Below, in pieces: positions 1-6,427 of a DNA stretch of 7,843 nt (position 1 is the stretch's first letter; the number at the start of each line of letters is the position of its first letter). Where the stretch lies: the NCBI GenBank assembly GCA_903889815.1, contig CAISYX010000321.1, positions 1 through 7,843 on the forward strand. The letters run 5' to 3'. The position numbers and the translations under genes were made by a program. The notes below the pieces were generated by a model that saw only the letters and a list, made by a program, of their open reading frames with translations, was not told where the DNA came from and did no database searches. Source of the DNA: an uncultured Gammaproteobacteria bacterium. GTDB lineage: Bacteria; Pseudomonadota; Gammaproteobacteria; Pseudomonadales; Pseudohongiellaceae.

Positions 1-1539
1 CACCCGAAACAGCGACTCGCCCTGCAGCGTATCGCGGATGTGCAGTGTCTCCACTCCGATGGACCCCTCGTAGCGCAGGCGTCCAGGACCACTGAGCAGA
101 TTACCCGCCAGACCCAGCCGGCCCTCTTCCAGCGCGATATTGGCGAGCCCGTCAATGTAGGGCTGCACAATGGGCAGTGCCAGTGCTTCGACCAGCAGCT
201 CCAGCGACACGTCCAGTTGCGGCAGCACGGTGACCTCGCCAGTGCCGCGCAAAGTGCCCCCGCTGCTGACATTCACTACCGTTTCGACACTGAAGGGCAC
301 GCCGGGCTCATTCACCAGATTGCTGAGGCGGGCCTCAACCCCCAGCTCCACAGCCACATCCTGAACGGGCACACGGTCAGTCAGCCCTACCTGCCAGCTG
401 TCGAGCACCAGTTCATCGAGTCGCAGAGACCAGGGGGCTGCCACAGGCGGCACAGCGCCCAGTTCGGCCTGGCCCGGGTCAGCTGTTTCTGCGGCGGGAA
501 GCAGTTGCAGCACATTGACGCCACCGTCCTCAAAGCGCTCGGGACGCAGATCGAAACCGCCAAGGCGCAGGGATTGCGCCGCTGCGCTCCTTTCACCAAG
601 GTCGAAGGAACCTCCGCTCAGGTCAATCTCCGGCATCCGGGCCAGCAGGGCGCCGCTGCGTCTCTCGTAGATATCGAGATCACTGAGAGTCAGCTGCAAT
701 CCATCGACAGCAAGCTGGGCGCCGCCGTCATCGGCCAGCGCAAAGGTATAGTTGAACTGTGACTCCAGCCAGCCTCCGGCGAGGCGCACCGGCAATTGCT
801 CGCGCAGATAGTCATAGACCAGCGCCGGGTAAGGACCGCGCAATTGGACTTCCCCCTCGGAGCGCAGAGGAGCAAGGGAAAGCGAGCCACGCCAGTCCAC
901 GCGGGAACCGTTGCCCATGGTAAGACTGAGCGTCTGCGCGGCGGGAGACTCTGGCAGGGTGCTGAGATTTTCGACCTGAAAGTCCAGGGCGTCGATCAAG
1001 GCAATGTAGGGAACCGTGGGCACATTGTCAGTCAGTCCGAGACTGGAGCCCTGCACCCTCAGGTCAGCGATGAGCACCCTTGGCAGGCGGGGGTCTGGCG
1101 CACCTTCATCCGTTGACTGCGGCACAGCAGGCGCAACATCGGCGCTCCAGCGCTGCGCCAGCCGGCTCAGATTGGTGTCAACGTTGTTGTAGCGGCGTAT
1201 GGAAAAGTGCAGGCCGTCCACGTGCACTTCGCGGAAACTGAAAGCGCTTTGCACAAGGCTGTCGGCCTGCAGGTTGATGTAGGCGCGTTCCAGCGACAGG
1301 ACGCGCCAGCCATCGGCATCGATCATGTCCAGACCATCAACGGTGAGCTGCAGAGCGAAGGGATTGAAGGAGATGTCATCTGCCTTGAACTGCACGCCAA
1401 GACGATCCTGCAGCAAGACGGCAATCTGACGCTCGGCAAGCCAGGGCAGCAGCAGAAACCCAGCGGCTGCGTAAATGGCTGCAAGCGCAATGAACCAGCG
1501 CAGGGAGCGCAGGGCAATCCGTGTCGATCGTGCAAACAT
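1..1539 (-). CDS. DUF748 / AsmA-like envelope protein, N-terminal 513 residues (3' end outside window)
   Basis: The reading frame stays open for 513 codons from an ATG at 1539 to the window edge. An in-frame TAA at 1552-1554, five codons upstream of the ATG, supports this start, and a weak AAGG-type ribosome binding site lies about 10 nt upstream. The protein opens with a short basic segment (RSTRIALRSLR) and one hydrophobic helix at about residues 15-33, so it is probably an inner-membrane anchor with a large periplasmic part. Next comes the N-terminal signature of DUF748 proteins: DISFNPFALQL near residues 55-65, then alternating hydrophobic strands and DGLHFSIRRYNNVDTNLSRL. The rest is a repetitive beta-rich pattern (VDGLQLTLSDLDIY, LRLDELVLDSWQVGLTD) typical of the AsmA-like superfamily, whose other members (TamB, YhdP, YdbH) are linked to lipid transport between the membranes. 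Complete DUF748 proteins are often about 1000 residues or more, so roughly half may be missing here. The exact function is unknown and the family call comes from motif recognition only. Confidence 0.8.
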   Translation of the reverse strand, partial: MFARSTRIALRSLRWFIALAAIYAAAGFLLLPWLAERQIAVLLQDRLGVQFKADDISFNPFALQLTVDGLDMIDADGWRVLSLERAYINLQADSLVQSAFSFREVHVDGLHFSIRRYNNVDTNLSRLAQRWSADVAPAVPQSTDEGAPDPRLPRVLIADLRVQGSSLGLTDNVPTVPYIALIDALDFQVENLSTLPESPAAQTLSLTMGNGSRVDWRGSLSLAPLRSEGEVQLRGPYPALVYDYLREQLPVRLAGGWLESQFNYTFALADDGGAQLAVDGLQLTLSDLDIYERRSGALLARMPEIDLSGGSFDLGERSAAAQSLRLGGFDLRPERFEDGGVNVLQLLPAAETADPGQAELGAVPPVAAPWSLRLDELVLDSWQVGLTDRVPVQDVAVELGVEARLSNLVNEPGVPFSVETVVNVSSGGTLRGTGEVTVLPQLDVSLELLVEALALPIVQPYIDGLANIALEEGRLGLAGNLLSGPGRLRYEGSIGVETLHIRDTLQGESLFRV

Positions 1540-1554
1540 GTTCTGCCCGCCTTA

Positions 1555-1713
1555 CGTCTGTCTTGTCGCCCTGTTGCAATAGCCCATGACACGCCAAGCC
1601 GGGGCTCCTGCCGCCGACTTCATGGCAGCGTTGATGAGTTCGACCGTGACATTGCAGTCCAGTTCCAAAGTCAGGTCGACGAGGCTGTCACTGGGCACGG
1701 GAACACGCAAGGA
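1555..1713 (-). pseudogene. Remnant of a glyceraldehyde-3-phosphate dehydrogenase C-terminus
   Basis: In the same frame as, and just upstream of, the DUF748 start, the minus strand encodes LRVPVPSDSLVDLTLEL, then NVTVELINAAMKSAAG and a GY pair. It ends at a TAA (1552-1554). This matches the C-terminal region of GAPDH, where an RVPVP..S.VDL strand is followed by a VTV..INAA.K.AA helix and a GY motif. The usual ending (EDPIVSxD or similar) has become CNRATRQT, and nothing of the NAD-binding domain or the catalytic cysteine region is present. The homology stops about 40 nt before the terminator of the neighbouring dehydrogenase. I infer a decayed gap or epd gene truncated when the array came to lie beside it. 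A weak GTG at 1743 could open a 63-residue frame, but no good ribosome binding site supports a living gene. A chance match is possible but unlikely given the ordered motifs. Confidence 0.6.
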
Positions 1714-1751
1714 CCTTCCATGGCTTGCGGCATCAGTGTACACCCGGGACC

Positions 1752-1786
1752 AAAAAAAAAGCCCGGGCTCTCTCGAGACCGGGCTT
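1752..1786 (-). terminator. Rho-independent terminator after the downstream dehydrogenase copy
   Basis: Read on the minus strand, AAGCCCGG (1786-1779) pairs perfectly with CCGGGCTT (1766-1759). The intervening segment holds a further TCTC/GAGA pairing, and the stem runs straight into a tract of nine T (1760-1752). It lies 24 nt past the TAA at 1811. This is the strongest terminator in the window and closes the three-gene array. Confidence 0.93.
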
Positions 1787-1810
1787 TCTCATTTCTGCAA
1801 GCTGACGCGC

Positions 1811-3871
1811 TTAGTGAGCAGCGGCGCCAGAGCTCACCGGGCCGTGCAGAGACACGGCTGTCAGCGTGGAGCCAGTCTGCAGCACGATGTACTGCTCGCC
1901 CTTGTGCACGTAGGTCATCATGCCGTAACGGCTGTTGCCGGAAACCGCCACTTTGCCCAGCTGCTCGCCAGTCATCTTGTCCACCGCGAACAGTGCCGGA
2001 TTACCATCACTGGACTGTGAGGCATAGATCAGCATGTTCTTGGTGACAGTCATTGGCGCGTGTGCGCCCGTGCCTGTGTTGCCGACATCAATGCCTGCCA
2101 GTGCAGGGTTGTTCTTGATGCGGTCGGGGGTTTCGCCAACCGGAATCATCCACAGATGCTCGCCGGTGTTCAGGTCGATCGCTGTGATGCGGCTGTAGGG
2201 TGGCTTGAACAATGGCAGACCTTCCGGTCCGCGCGGGCCACCGGCACCAGTGCCAACGGCATACTGAGCGACCGTTGTGCCTGTGGTGGTTGTGCCGTTG
2301 TCAGTCATGTAGCGCAGGTCCGCTTCTTCGCCTGGCACCAGCTGTCGCGTGGTGCAGCCGCTCAGGGACGTCACGTACAGAATGCCTGTCTCGGGGTCCC
2401 CTGCAGCCGGGCCGCTGATGTTCACGCCACCGACGTCACCCGGGCACCACAGTGCGCCGCGCTTGCCGATGTCGTTGTCACGGTGAAGAGGAGGTGTGAA
2501 CAACGGGCCGACTTCCCACTCCGCCAGGATATCGAGAGCCTGCTGACGCAGTTCCGGCGTGAAGTCGATCAGGTCGTCTTCGGCCAGGCCCTGGCGATCA
2601 TAGGGTGCTGGCTTGGTAGGGAATGGCTGGGTCGCAGAGAGCTGCTCGCCCGGAACCATGGACTGCGGCACGGGCCGCTCTTCGATTGGCCACAGCGGCT
2701 CACCGGTTTCACGGTTGAACACGTAAGTGAACGCCTGCTTGGTGACCTGCGCCACGGCGGGGATCGTCTGGCCATTCTGGGTCACGTCCAGCAGCACGGG
2801 GGCTGTGGGAGTGTCGTAGTTCCAGATGTCGTGGTGCACCATCTGGAAGTGCCACTTGCGCTCGCCCGTCTTGACGTCCAGCGCAATCAGGCTGGTGCCG
2901 AAGAGGTTGTCGCCCGGACGGAAGCCACCGTAAAAGTCCACGGTTGCACCGTTGGTCGGGATGTACACCAGACCCAGTTCTGCGTCTGCAGACAATGGCG
3001 CCCAGGAAGACACGTCGCCCGTATACTGCCAGGCATCATTTTCCCAGGTCTCGTGACCGAATTCGCCCGGCTGCGGGATGACGTTGAACTTCCAGAGGAA
3101 ATCTCCTGTTTTCGCGTCATAGGCAAGGATGTCGCCCGGCACGTTTTCGATGCGGGACTGGTTGTAACCCTGCTCGGCGGAATTGCCGACCACGACGACA
3201 TCATTGACTACGATGGGCGGAGAAGACGTCGTGATATAGCCCACTTCCTTGGGAATGCCGTAAAAGGGATCGTATTCGTGTCCCAGGTCCGCCAGCATGT
3301 CGACGATGCCGTGCTCAGGGAAACCTTCCACAGGCACCTGCTTGCCGAAACCTTCCAGCGGGGCACCCGTGTCTGCATCCAGTGCTACCAGGAAGAAGGC
3401 CGGGGTGCTGATGTAGATCACGCCTTTGCCATCGATCTCGGTGTAAGCAACGCCCTTGCCGTAGTCGGCGCGCATGGAATACTCGTAGCGGAACGTGTTC
3501 GGCTCGCGGTAGGACCAGATGGTTTCGCCAGTTTCTGGATCAATCGCCACGACGTGACGACGCGGACCGGCAACGGTGTAAAGCTTGCCATTGATGTAGC
3601 TGGGGGTCGCGCGGCCGCTGGAGGCCTGATAGCTGGCGCCATCCCATATCCAGGCTTCCTTGAGTTCGCCGAAGTTCTCGGGAGTGATGTTGGCGGCGGG
3701 AGAATAGCGTGTGTGGTCAGCATCGCCGCCCAGGTGTCGCCACTCGACGGTGTCCTGTGCGGTGGCCGCAGCAGAAGCTGTCAGCAGCAGGCCGAATGGC
3801 AAGGCCCGCAGCAACGCTCCTGACAGCGATCGCCAGCCCTTGGCTGCTGGCGTGAAACGCGATTTTGTCAT
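1811..3871 (-). CDS. Soluble periplasmic PQQ-dependent dehydrogenase, downstream copy (complete)
   Basis: This 686-residue quinoprotein presumably oxidises an alcohol, sugar or polyol in the periplasm with pyrroloquinoline quinone; its substrate is unknown. The start at 3871 has GAGGAA (3883-3878) 6 nt upstream. A second ATG at 3877 directly abuts that site and is less likely. A Sec-type signal peptide (basic start, hydrophobic core LPFGLLLTASAAA) probably ends at ATA-QD after residue 38. The mature part shows an eight-bladed propeller pattern with repeated TG...W blade ends: TGETIW near 114, TGDFLW near 255, TGERKW near 335, TGEPLW near 389, and TGEHLW later. VHHDIWNYD (345-353) and TKQ (377-379) align with the active-site Asp466 and Lys493 regions of E. 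coli Gcd, but the catalytic Asp position is Asn351. Two cysteines at 476 (WCPGD) and 506 are shared with the paralogues. Gcd has five N-terminal membrane helices and is about 800 aa; they are absent here. There is no CXXCH, so no haem domain. It is the most divergent of the three copies by eye. Confidence 0.93.
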   Translation of the reverse strand: MTKSRFTPAAKGWRSLSGALLRALPFGLLLTASAAATAQDTVEWRHLGGDADHTRYSPAANITPENFGELKEAWIWDGASYQASSGRATPSYINGKLYTVAGPRRHVVAIDPETGETIWSYREPNTFRYEYSMRADYGKGVAYTEIDGKGVIYISTPAFFLVALDADTGAPLEGFGKQVPVEGFPEHGIVDMLADLGHEYDPFYGIPKEVGYITTSSPPIVVNDVVVVGNSAEQGYNQSRIENVPGDILAYDAKTGDFLWKFNVIPQPGEFGHETWENDAWQYTGDVSSWAPLSADAELGLVYIPTNGATVDFYGGFRPGDNLFGTSLIALDVKTGERKWHFQMVHHDIWNYDTPTAPVLLDVTQNGQTIPAVAQVTKQAFTYVFNRETGEPLWPIEERPVPQSMVPGEQLSATQPFPTKPAPYDRQGLAEDDLIDFTPELRQQALDILAEWEVGPLFTPPLHRDNDIGKRGALWCPGDVGGVNISGPAAGDPETGILYVTSLSGCTTRQLVPGEEADLRYMTDNGTTTTGTTVAQYAVGTGAGGPRGPEGLPLFKPPYSRITAIDLNTGEHLWMIPVGETPDRIKNNPALAGIDVGNTGTGAHAPMTVTKNMLIYASQSSDGNPALFAVDKMTGEQLGKVAVSGNSRYGMMTYVHKGEQYIVLQTGSTLTAVSLHGPVSSGAAAH

Positions 3872-3877
3872 TGTCAT

Positions 3878-3883
3878 TTCCTC
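3878..3883 (-). promoter_or_regulatory. Ribosome binding site deciding the start of the downstream copy
   Basis: GAGGAA on the minus strand sits directly against the ATG at 3877 (no spacer) but 6 nt from the ATG at 3871, which is the usual distance. The middle copy has the same TCGAGGAAA leader with one ATG at a similar distance, which supports 3871. The two ATGs arise from a doubled ATGACA. Confidence 0.8.
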
Positions 3884-3901
3884 GATTGGTAGATTTCTAA
3901 C

Positions 3902-3914
3902 TTTGCAAAACACA
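3902..3914. promoter_or_regulatory. TTTGCAAA palindrome in the leader of the downstream copy
   Basis: The plus strand reads TTTGCAAAACACA, containing the 8-bp palindrome TTTGCAAA. It lies 18 nt beyond the ribosome binding site and matches the two TTTTGCAAACA elements at 4091 and 4111. A related GAGCAAAACGAACAC lies at the equivalent place before the middle copy (about 6344-6358). Its nature as a protein-binding site is inferred. Confidence 0.4.
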
Positions 3915-3944
3915 AATGCACTATGGTGACTGAAAAGAGCGCGC

Positions 3945-3973
3945 AGAATACCCCGGCATCCTGAGCAAGTCCA
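3945..3973 (-). promoter_or_regulatory. Weak sigma70-like promoter candidate for the downstream copy
   Basis: On the minus strand TGGACT (3973-3968) and TATTCT (3950-3945) are separated by 17 nt, each matching four of six consensus bases. Transcription would start near 3938, giving a leader of about 67 nt that contains the TTTGCAAA element. The match is weak and could be chance. I found no better pair in this space. Confidence 0.25.
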
Positions 3974-4090
3974 TGCGCTCACGGCAGGCTGCAAGCCACG
4001 AATGCCGCGCCTTGCGGGCTTTCAGGATGGCACTGTGGCTGCCACTCAAGACCGGCAAATCGAGCGGAGTGATTCGCTGTTGTGACACTC

Positions 4091-4121
4091 TTTTGCAAAC
4101 AAACTTTCCTTTTTGCAAACA
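4091..4121. repeat. Two direct TTTTGCAAACA elements exactly 20 bp apart, probable operator
   Basis: TTTTGCAAACA occurs at 4091-4101 and again at 4111-4121. Each has a TTTGCAAA palindrome at its core, and the 9-nt spacer puts them about two helical turns apart on one DNA face. That is typical of a site for a dimeric or tetrameric regulator. They lie between the terminator of the middle copy and the start of the downstream copy, so they would regulate the latter. A third copy is at 3902. I see no regulator gene in the window. Confidence 0.5.
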
Positions 4122-4130
4122 CACGCGGAC

Positions 4131-4152
4131 TGCCATGAGCCGGCACATGGCA
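4131..4152. repeat. Inverted repeat TGCCATG / CATGGCA
   Basis: TGCCATG (4131-4137) and CATGGCA (4146-4152) form a perfect 7-bp inverted repeat with an 8-nt spacer. A second partner, ATGGCAG (4153-4159), could pair alternatively with CTGCCAT (4130-4136). It lies just past the terminator of the middle copy. It may be an operator half-site pair or an extra transcript hairpin; I cannot tell which. Confidence 0.35.
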
Positions 4153-4170
4153 ATGGCAGCTCCACAAATG

Positions 4171-4204
4171 CAGAGGCCGGAGCGCTTGCGCACTCCGGCC
4201 TCTG
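4171..4204 (-). terminator. Stem-loop terminator after the middle dehydrogenase copy
   Basis: CAGAGGCCGGAG on the minus strand (4204-4193) pairs over 12 bp with CTCCGGCCTCTG (4182-4171). The loop TGCGCAAGCG can add two to three pairs and close on a GCAA tetraloop. The tail CATTTGTGG is T-poor, so termination may be partial. The tail and part of the stem match the terminator of the upstream copy. Confidence 0.7.
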
Positions 4205-4214
4205 GGTTTGCCGG

Positions 4215-4231
4215 CCTCCGCGAAGCGGAGG
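4215..4231 (-). other. Hairpin just past the stop codon of the middle copy
   Basis: CCTCCGC (4215-4221) and GCGGAGG (4225-4231) form a 7-bp stem with a 3-nt loop, 20 nt after the stop codon. There is no T tract, so it is not a terminator by itself. The upstream copy has a hairpin of equal stem length and different sequence in the same place. Together with the following stem-loop it may protect the 3' end of the transcript. Confidence 0.55.
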
Positions 4232-4251
4232 TCAGCGGTCATGCTCTACAA

Positions 4252-6327
4252 TCAATGCGCTTCAGCTGTCGCTACCGGGCCATGCAGGCTCATCGCTGTC
4301 AGTGTGCTGCCAGTCTGCAGAATGATGTACTGCTCGCCTTCATGCACATAGCTCATCATGCCGTATCGGCTTGCGGCGGAGACAGGGATGCGGGCCAGCT
4401 CGTTGCCCGTCATCTTGTCGATGGCGAACAGGTGCGGCGTACCATCACTGACATCACCTGCGTAGACCAGCATGGACGGAGTCACCAGCATTGGAGCCTG
4501 GGCGCCAGTGCCTGTGTTGCCGACATCCACGCCAGCAAGCGCTGGATTGTTCTTGATGCGGTCTGGTGTCTCGCCGATCGGGATCATCCACAGGGTTTCA
4601 CCTGTGTTCAGATCGATTGCAGTGATGCGGCTGTACGGAGGCTTCATCAGCGGCAGACCTGACGGATGACGTGGAGCGCCACCACCAGCACCATTGGCGT
4701 ACTGGGCAGGCGTGACACCTGTCGTGGTGGTGCCGTTGTCAGTCATGTAGCGCAGATCGGCTTCATCACCCGGTACCAGCGTGTGTGCACTGCACGCGCT
4801 CTGGGAAGTCAGGTAGATGATGCCGGATTCGGGGTCAGCAGCAGCCGGGCCAGTGATGTTGGAGCCACCACCGTCACCTGGACACCACAGCGAACCACGC
4901 TTGCCCAGGGGGTTGTCGCGGTGCAGCGGCGGGTTGTAGAGCGGGCCGATTTCCCAGTCTGCCAGGGCAGCAATGGCCTGCTCGCGCAGTTCGGGAGTGA
5001 AGTCGATCAGGTCGTCCACGGAGATGCCTGCCAGGTCATAAGGAGCGGGCTTGGTCGGGAATGGCTGAGTCGGAGACAGTTTCTCGCCTGGCACCAGAGA
5101 CTGCGGAACCGGACGCTCTTCGATGGGCCACAGCGGCTCGCCGGTTTCAGCGTTGAAGGCGAACAGCAGCGTCTGCTTGGTAGCTTGCGCAACAGCCTTG
5201 ATGGTGCGGCCATTCTGCTCGACGTCCATCACGATTGGCGCGGTCGGGATGTCATAGTTCCAGACATCGTGATGCACCAGCTGGAAGTGCCAGCGACGCT
5301 CACCAGTCTGTACATCAATGGCAATCAGGCTGGTGCCGAACAGGCCATCACCCGGACGGAAGCCGCCGTAGTAATCGACTGTTGGCGGGTTGGTGGCGAT
5401 GTAGACCAGACCCAGTTCCGGATCAGCTGACAACGGCGCCCAGGGAGACACGTCGCCTGTGTACTGCCAGGCATCGTTTTCCCAGGTGTCATGGCCGAAT
5501 TCACCCGGCTGCGGAATCACGTTGAACTTCCACTTGAACGCGCCTGTCTCGGCGTCATACGCCAGGATGTCGCCGGGGATGTTCTCGATGCGGGACTGGT
5601 TGTAGCCCTGCTCAGCAGAGTTGCCCACCACGACCACGCCGTTCACGACGATGGGCGGAGAGGATGCTGTCACGTAGCCGACTTCTTTTGGGATGCCGTA
5701 GTAGGGATCATGTTCATGACCAAGATCGTTCAGCAGATCGACCACGCCAGTCTGTGCGAAGCCTTCGATGGGCACTGGCTGGCCGAAACCTTCCAGTGGC
5801 GCACCCGTGTCAGCGTCCAGTGCGGTCAGGAAGAACGCCGGGCTGATGATGTAGACCACGCCTTTGCCGTTGACTTCCGCATAGGCGACGCCCTTGCCGT
5901 AATCCTGGCGCATGGAGTATTCCCAGCGGAACGTATTCGGCTCGCGGTAGGACCACAGCGTTTCACCCGTCATTGGGTCCATGGCCACCACGTGGCGGCG
6001 CGGACCGGCCACTGTGAACAGCTTGCCATCGACGTAGCTTGGGGTTGAGCGGCCGCTGGCAGCGTCAAAGCTGGCACCATCCCATACCCATGCTTCCTTC
6101 AATTCGCCGAAGTTCTGTGGGGTGATATTGGCTGCGGGGGTGTAACGGGTGTGATGAGCATCGCCACCAAGGTGGGTCCACTCAACGGTGTCCTGGGCTC
6201 CGGCGGGAGAGGCAGCAGCAACCAGCAAGCCAAGCGGCAGCGCCCTCGTCAGAGTCCGACTCAGTGAATGCCAGCGACTTTTCGCTGACTGTCGGGAGGA
6301 TCCCGACCCAACTAGCGTTGTTGTCAT
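4252..6327 (-). CDS. Soluble periplasmic PQQ-dependent dehydrogenase, middle copy (complete)
   Basis: This 691-residue paralogue of both neighbours starts at 6327, with GAGGAA (6338-6333) 5 nt upstream. An in-frame ATG at 6402 has no comparable ribosome binding site, and using it would put extra residues before the signal peptide. The signal peptide has a basic region (RWHSLSRTLTR), the hydrophobic core LPLGLLVAAAS and probable cleavage at AGA-QD after residue 44. The mature sequence begins QDTVEWTHLGGDAHHTRY and carries the same propeller blade motifs as the downstream copy. The active-site segment is HHDVWNYD, with Asn357 at the Gcd Asp466 position, Asp359 two residues on, and Lys384 at the Lys493 position. 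Conserved cysteines are at 482 and 512. It resembles the upstream copy in TKQTLLFAFN, PLYNPPLHRDN and the HPSGLPL segment. It differs from both others at PTAPIVMDV and GDGLFGTSLIAIDV. It has no membrane helices apart from the signal and no haem motif. Its substrate is unknown; glucose is doubtful because the C-terminal GGHGSF loop of Gcd is absent. Confidence 0.93.
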   Translation of the reverse strand: MTTTLVGSGSSRQSAKSRWHSLSRTLTRALPLGLLVAAASPAGAQDTVEWTHLGGDAHHTRYTPAANITPQNFGELKEAWVWDGASFDAASGRSTPSYVDGKLFTVAGPRRHVVAMDPMTGETLWSYREPNTFRWEYSMRQDYGKGVAYAEVNGKGVVYIISPAFFLTALDADTGAPLEGFGQPVPIEGFAQTGVVDLLNDLGHEHDPYYGIPKEVGYVTASSPPIVVNGVVVVGNSAEQGYNQSRIENIPGDILAYDAETGAFKWKFNVIPQPGEFGHDTWENDAWQYTGDVSPWAPLSADPELGLVYIATNPPTVDYYGGFRPGDGLFGTSLIAIDVQTGERRWHFQLVHHDVWNYDIPTAPIVMDVEQNGRTIKAVAQATKQTLLFAFNAETGEPLWPIEERPVPQSLVPGEKLSPTQPFPTKPAPYDLAGISVDDLIDFTPELREQAIAALADWEIGPLYNPPLHRDNPLGKRGSLWCPGDGGGSNITGPAAADPESGIIYLTSQSACSAHTLVPGDEADLRYMTDNGTTTTGVTPAQYANGAGGGAPRHPSGLPLMKPPYSRITAIDLNTGETLWMIPIGETPDRIKNNPALAGVDVGNTGTGAQAPMLVTPSMLVYAGDVSDGTPHLFAIDKMTGNELARIPVSAASRYGMMSYVHEGEQYIILQTGSTLTAMSLHGPVATAEAH

Positions 6328-6332
6328 TATTT

Positions 6333-6338
6333 TTCCTC
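6333..6338 (-). promoter_or_regulatory. Ribosome binding site of the middle copy
   Basis: GAGGAA on the minus strand, 5 nt before the ATG at 6327, within a TCGAGGAAA leader shared with the downstream copy. It fixes this start over the in-frame ATG at 6402. Confidence 0.8.
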
Positions 6339-6398
6339 GATGAGCAAAACGAACACTCAGACCAGATAGAGAGTTTTTGTTGTTGTCATAGACCTGGT

Positions 6399-6427
6399 GC
6401 ACGCGTGCGCATCGGGTCGGCAGACCC
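6399..6427. repeat. Palindromes upstream of the middle copy, possible operators
   Basis: GCACGCGTGC (6399-6408) is a perfect 10-bp palindrome. GGGTC (6414-6418) and GACCC (6423-6427) form a second short inverted repeat with a 4-nt spacer. Both lie 72-100 nt upstream of the start codon, where a regulator could act. I could not find a convincing -35/-10 pair in this space, and the remaining bases up to the terminator at 6564 show nothing else I can name. Confidence 0.35.

Noticed and set aside
40..2046. Plus-strand open frames at 40-762, 796-1116 and 1207-2046
   Set aside because: They lie antisense to the DUF748 frame, or cross the GAPDH remnant and the terminator into the dehydrogenase 3' end. 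Their translations have no coherent domain.
2060..3823. A 587-codon open frame on the plus strand opposite the downstream dehydrogenase
   Set aside because: It is antisense to a gene with clear family motifs, has no recognisable domain, and similar antisense frames occur opposite the other copies. This is explained by the codon bias of GC-rich genes.
3872..3994. Upstream in-frame ATG at 3994 as start of the downstream copy
   Set aside because: It would put 41 extra residues rich in Cys and His before an otherwise normal signal peptide, and it lacks a ribosome binding site.
3884..4251. tRNA, small RNA gene, CRISPR or insertion sequence in the intergenic spaces
   Set aside because: I see no cloverleaf, regular spacer-repeat pattern, transposase frame or terminal inverted repeats with target duplications, here or at 6339-6637.
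6328..6402. Upstream in-frame ATG at 6402 as start of the middle copy
   Set aside because: The extra 25 residues precede the signal peptide, and the clear GAGGAA supports 6327.
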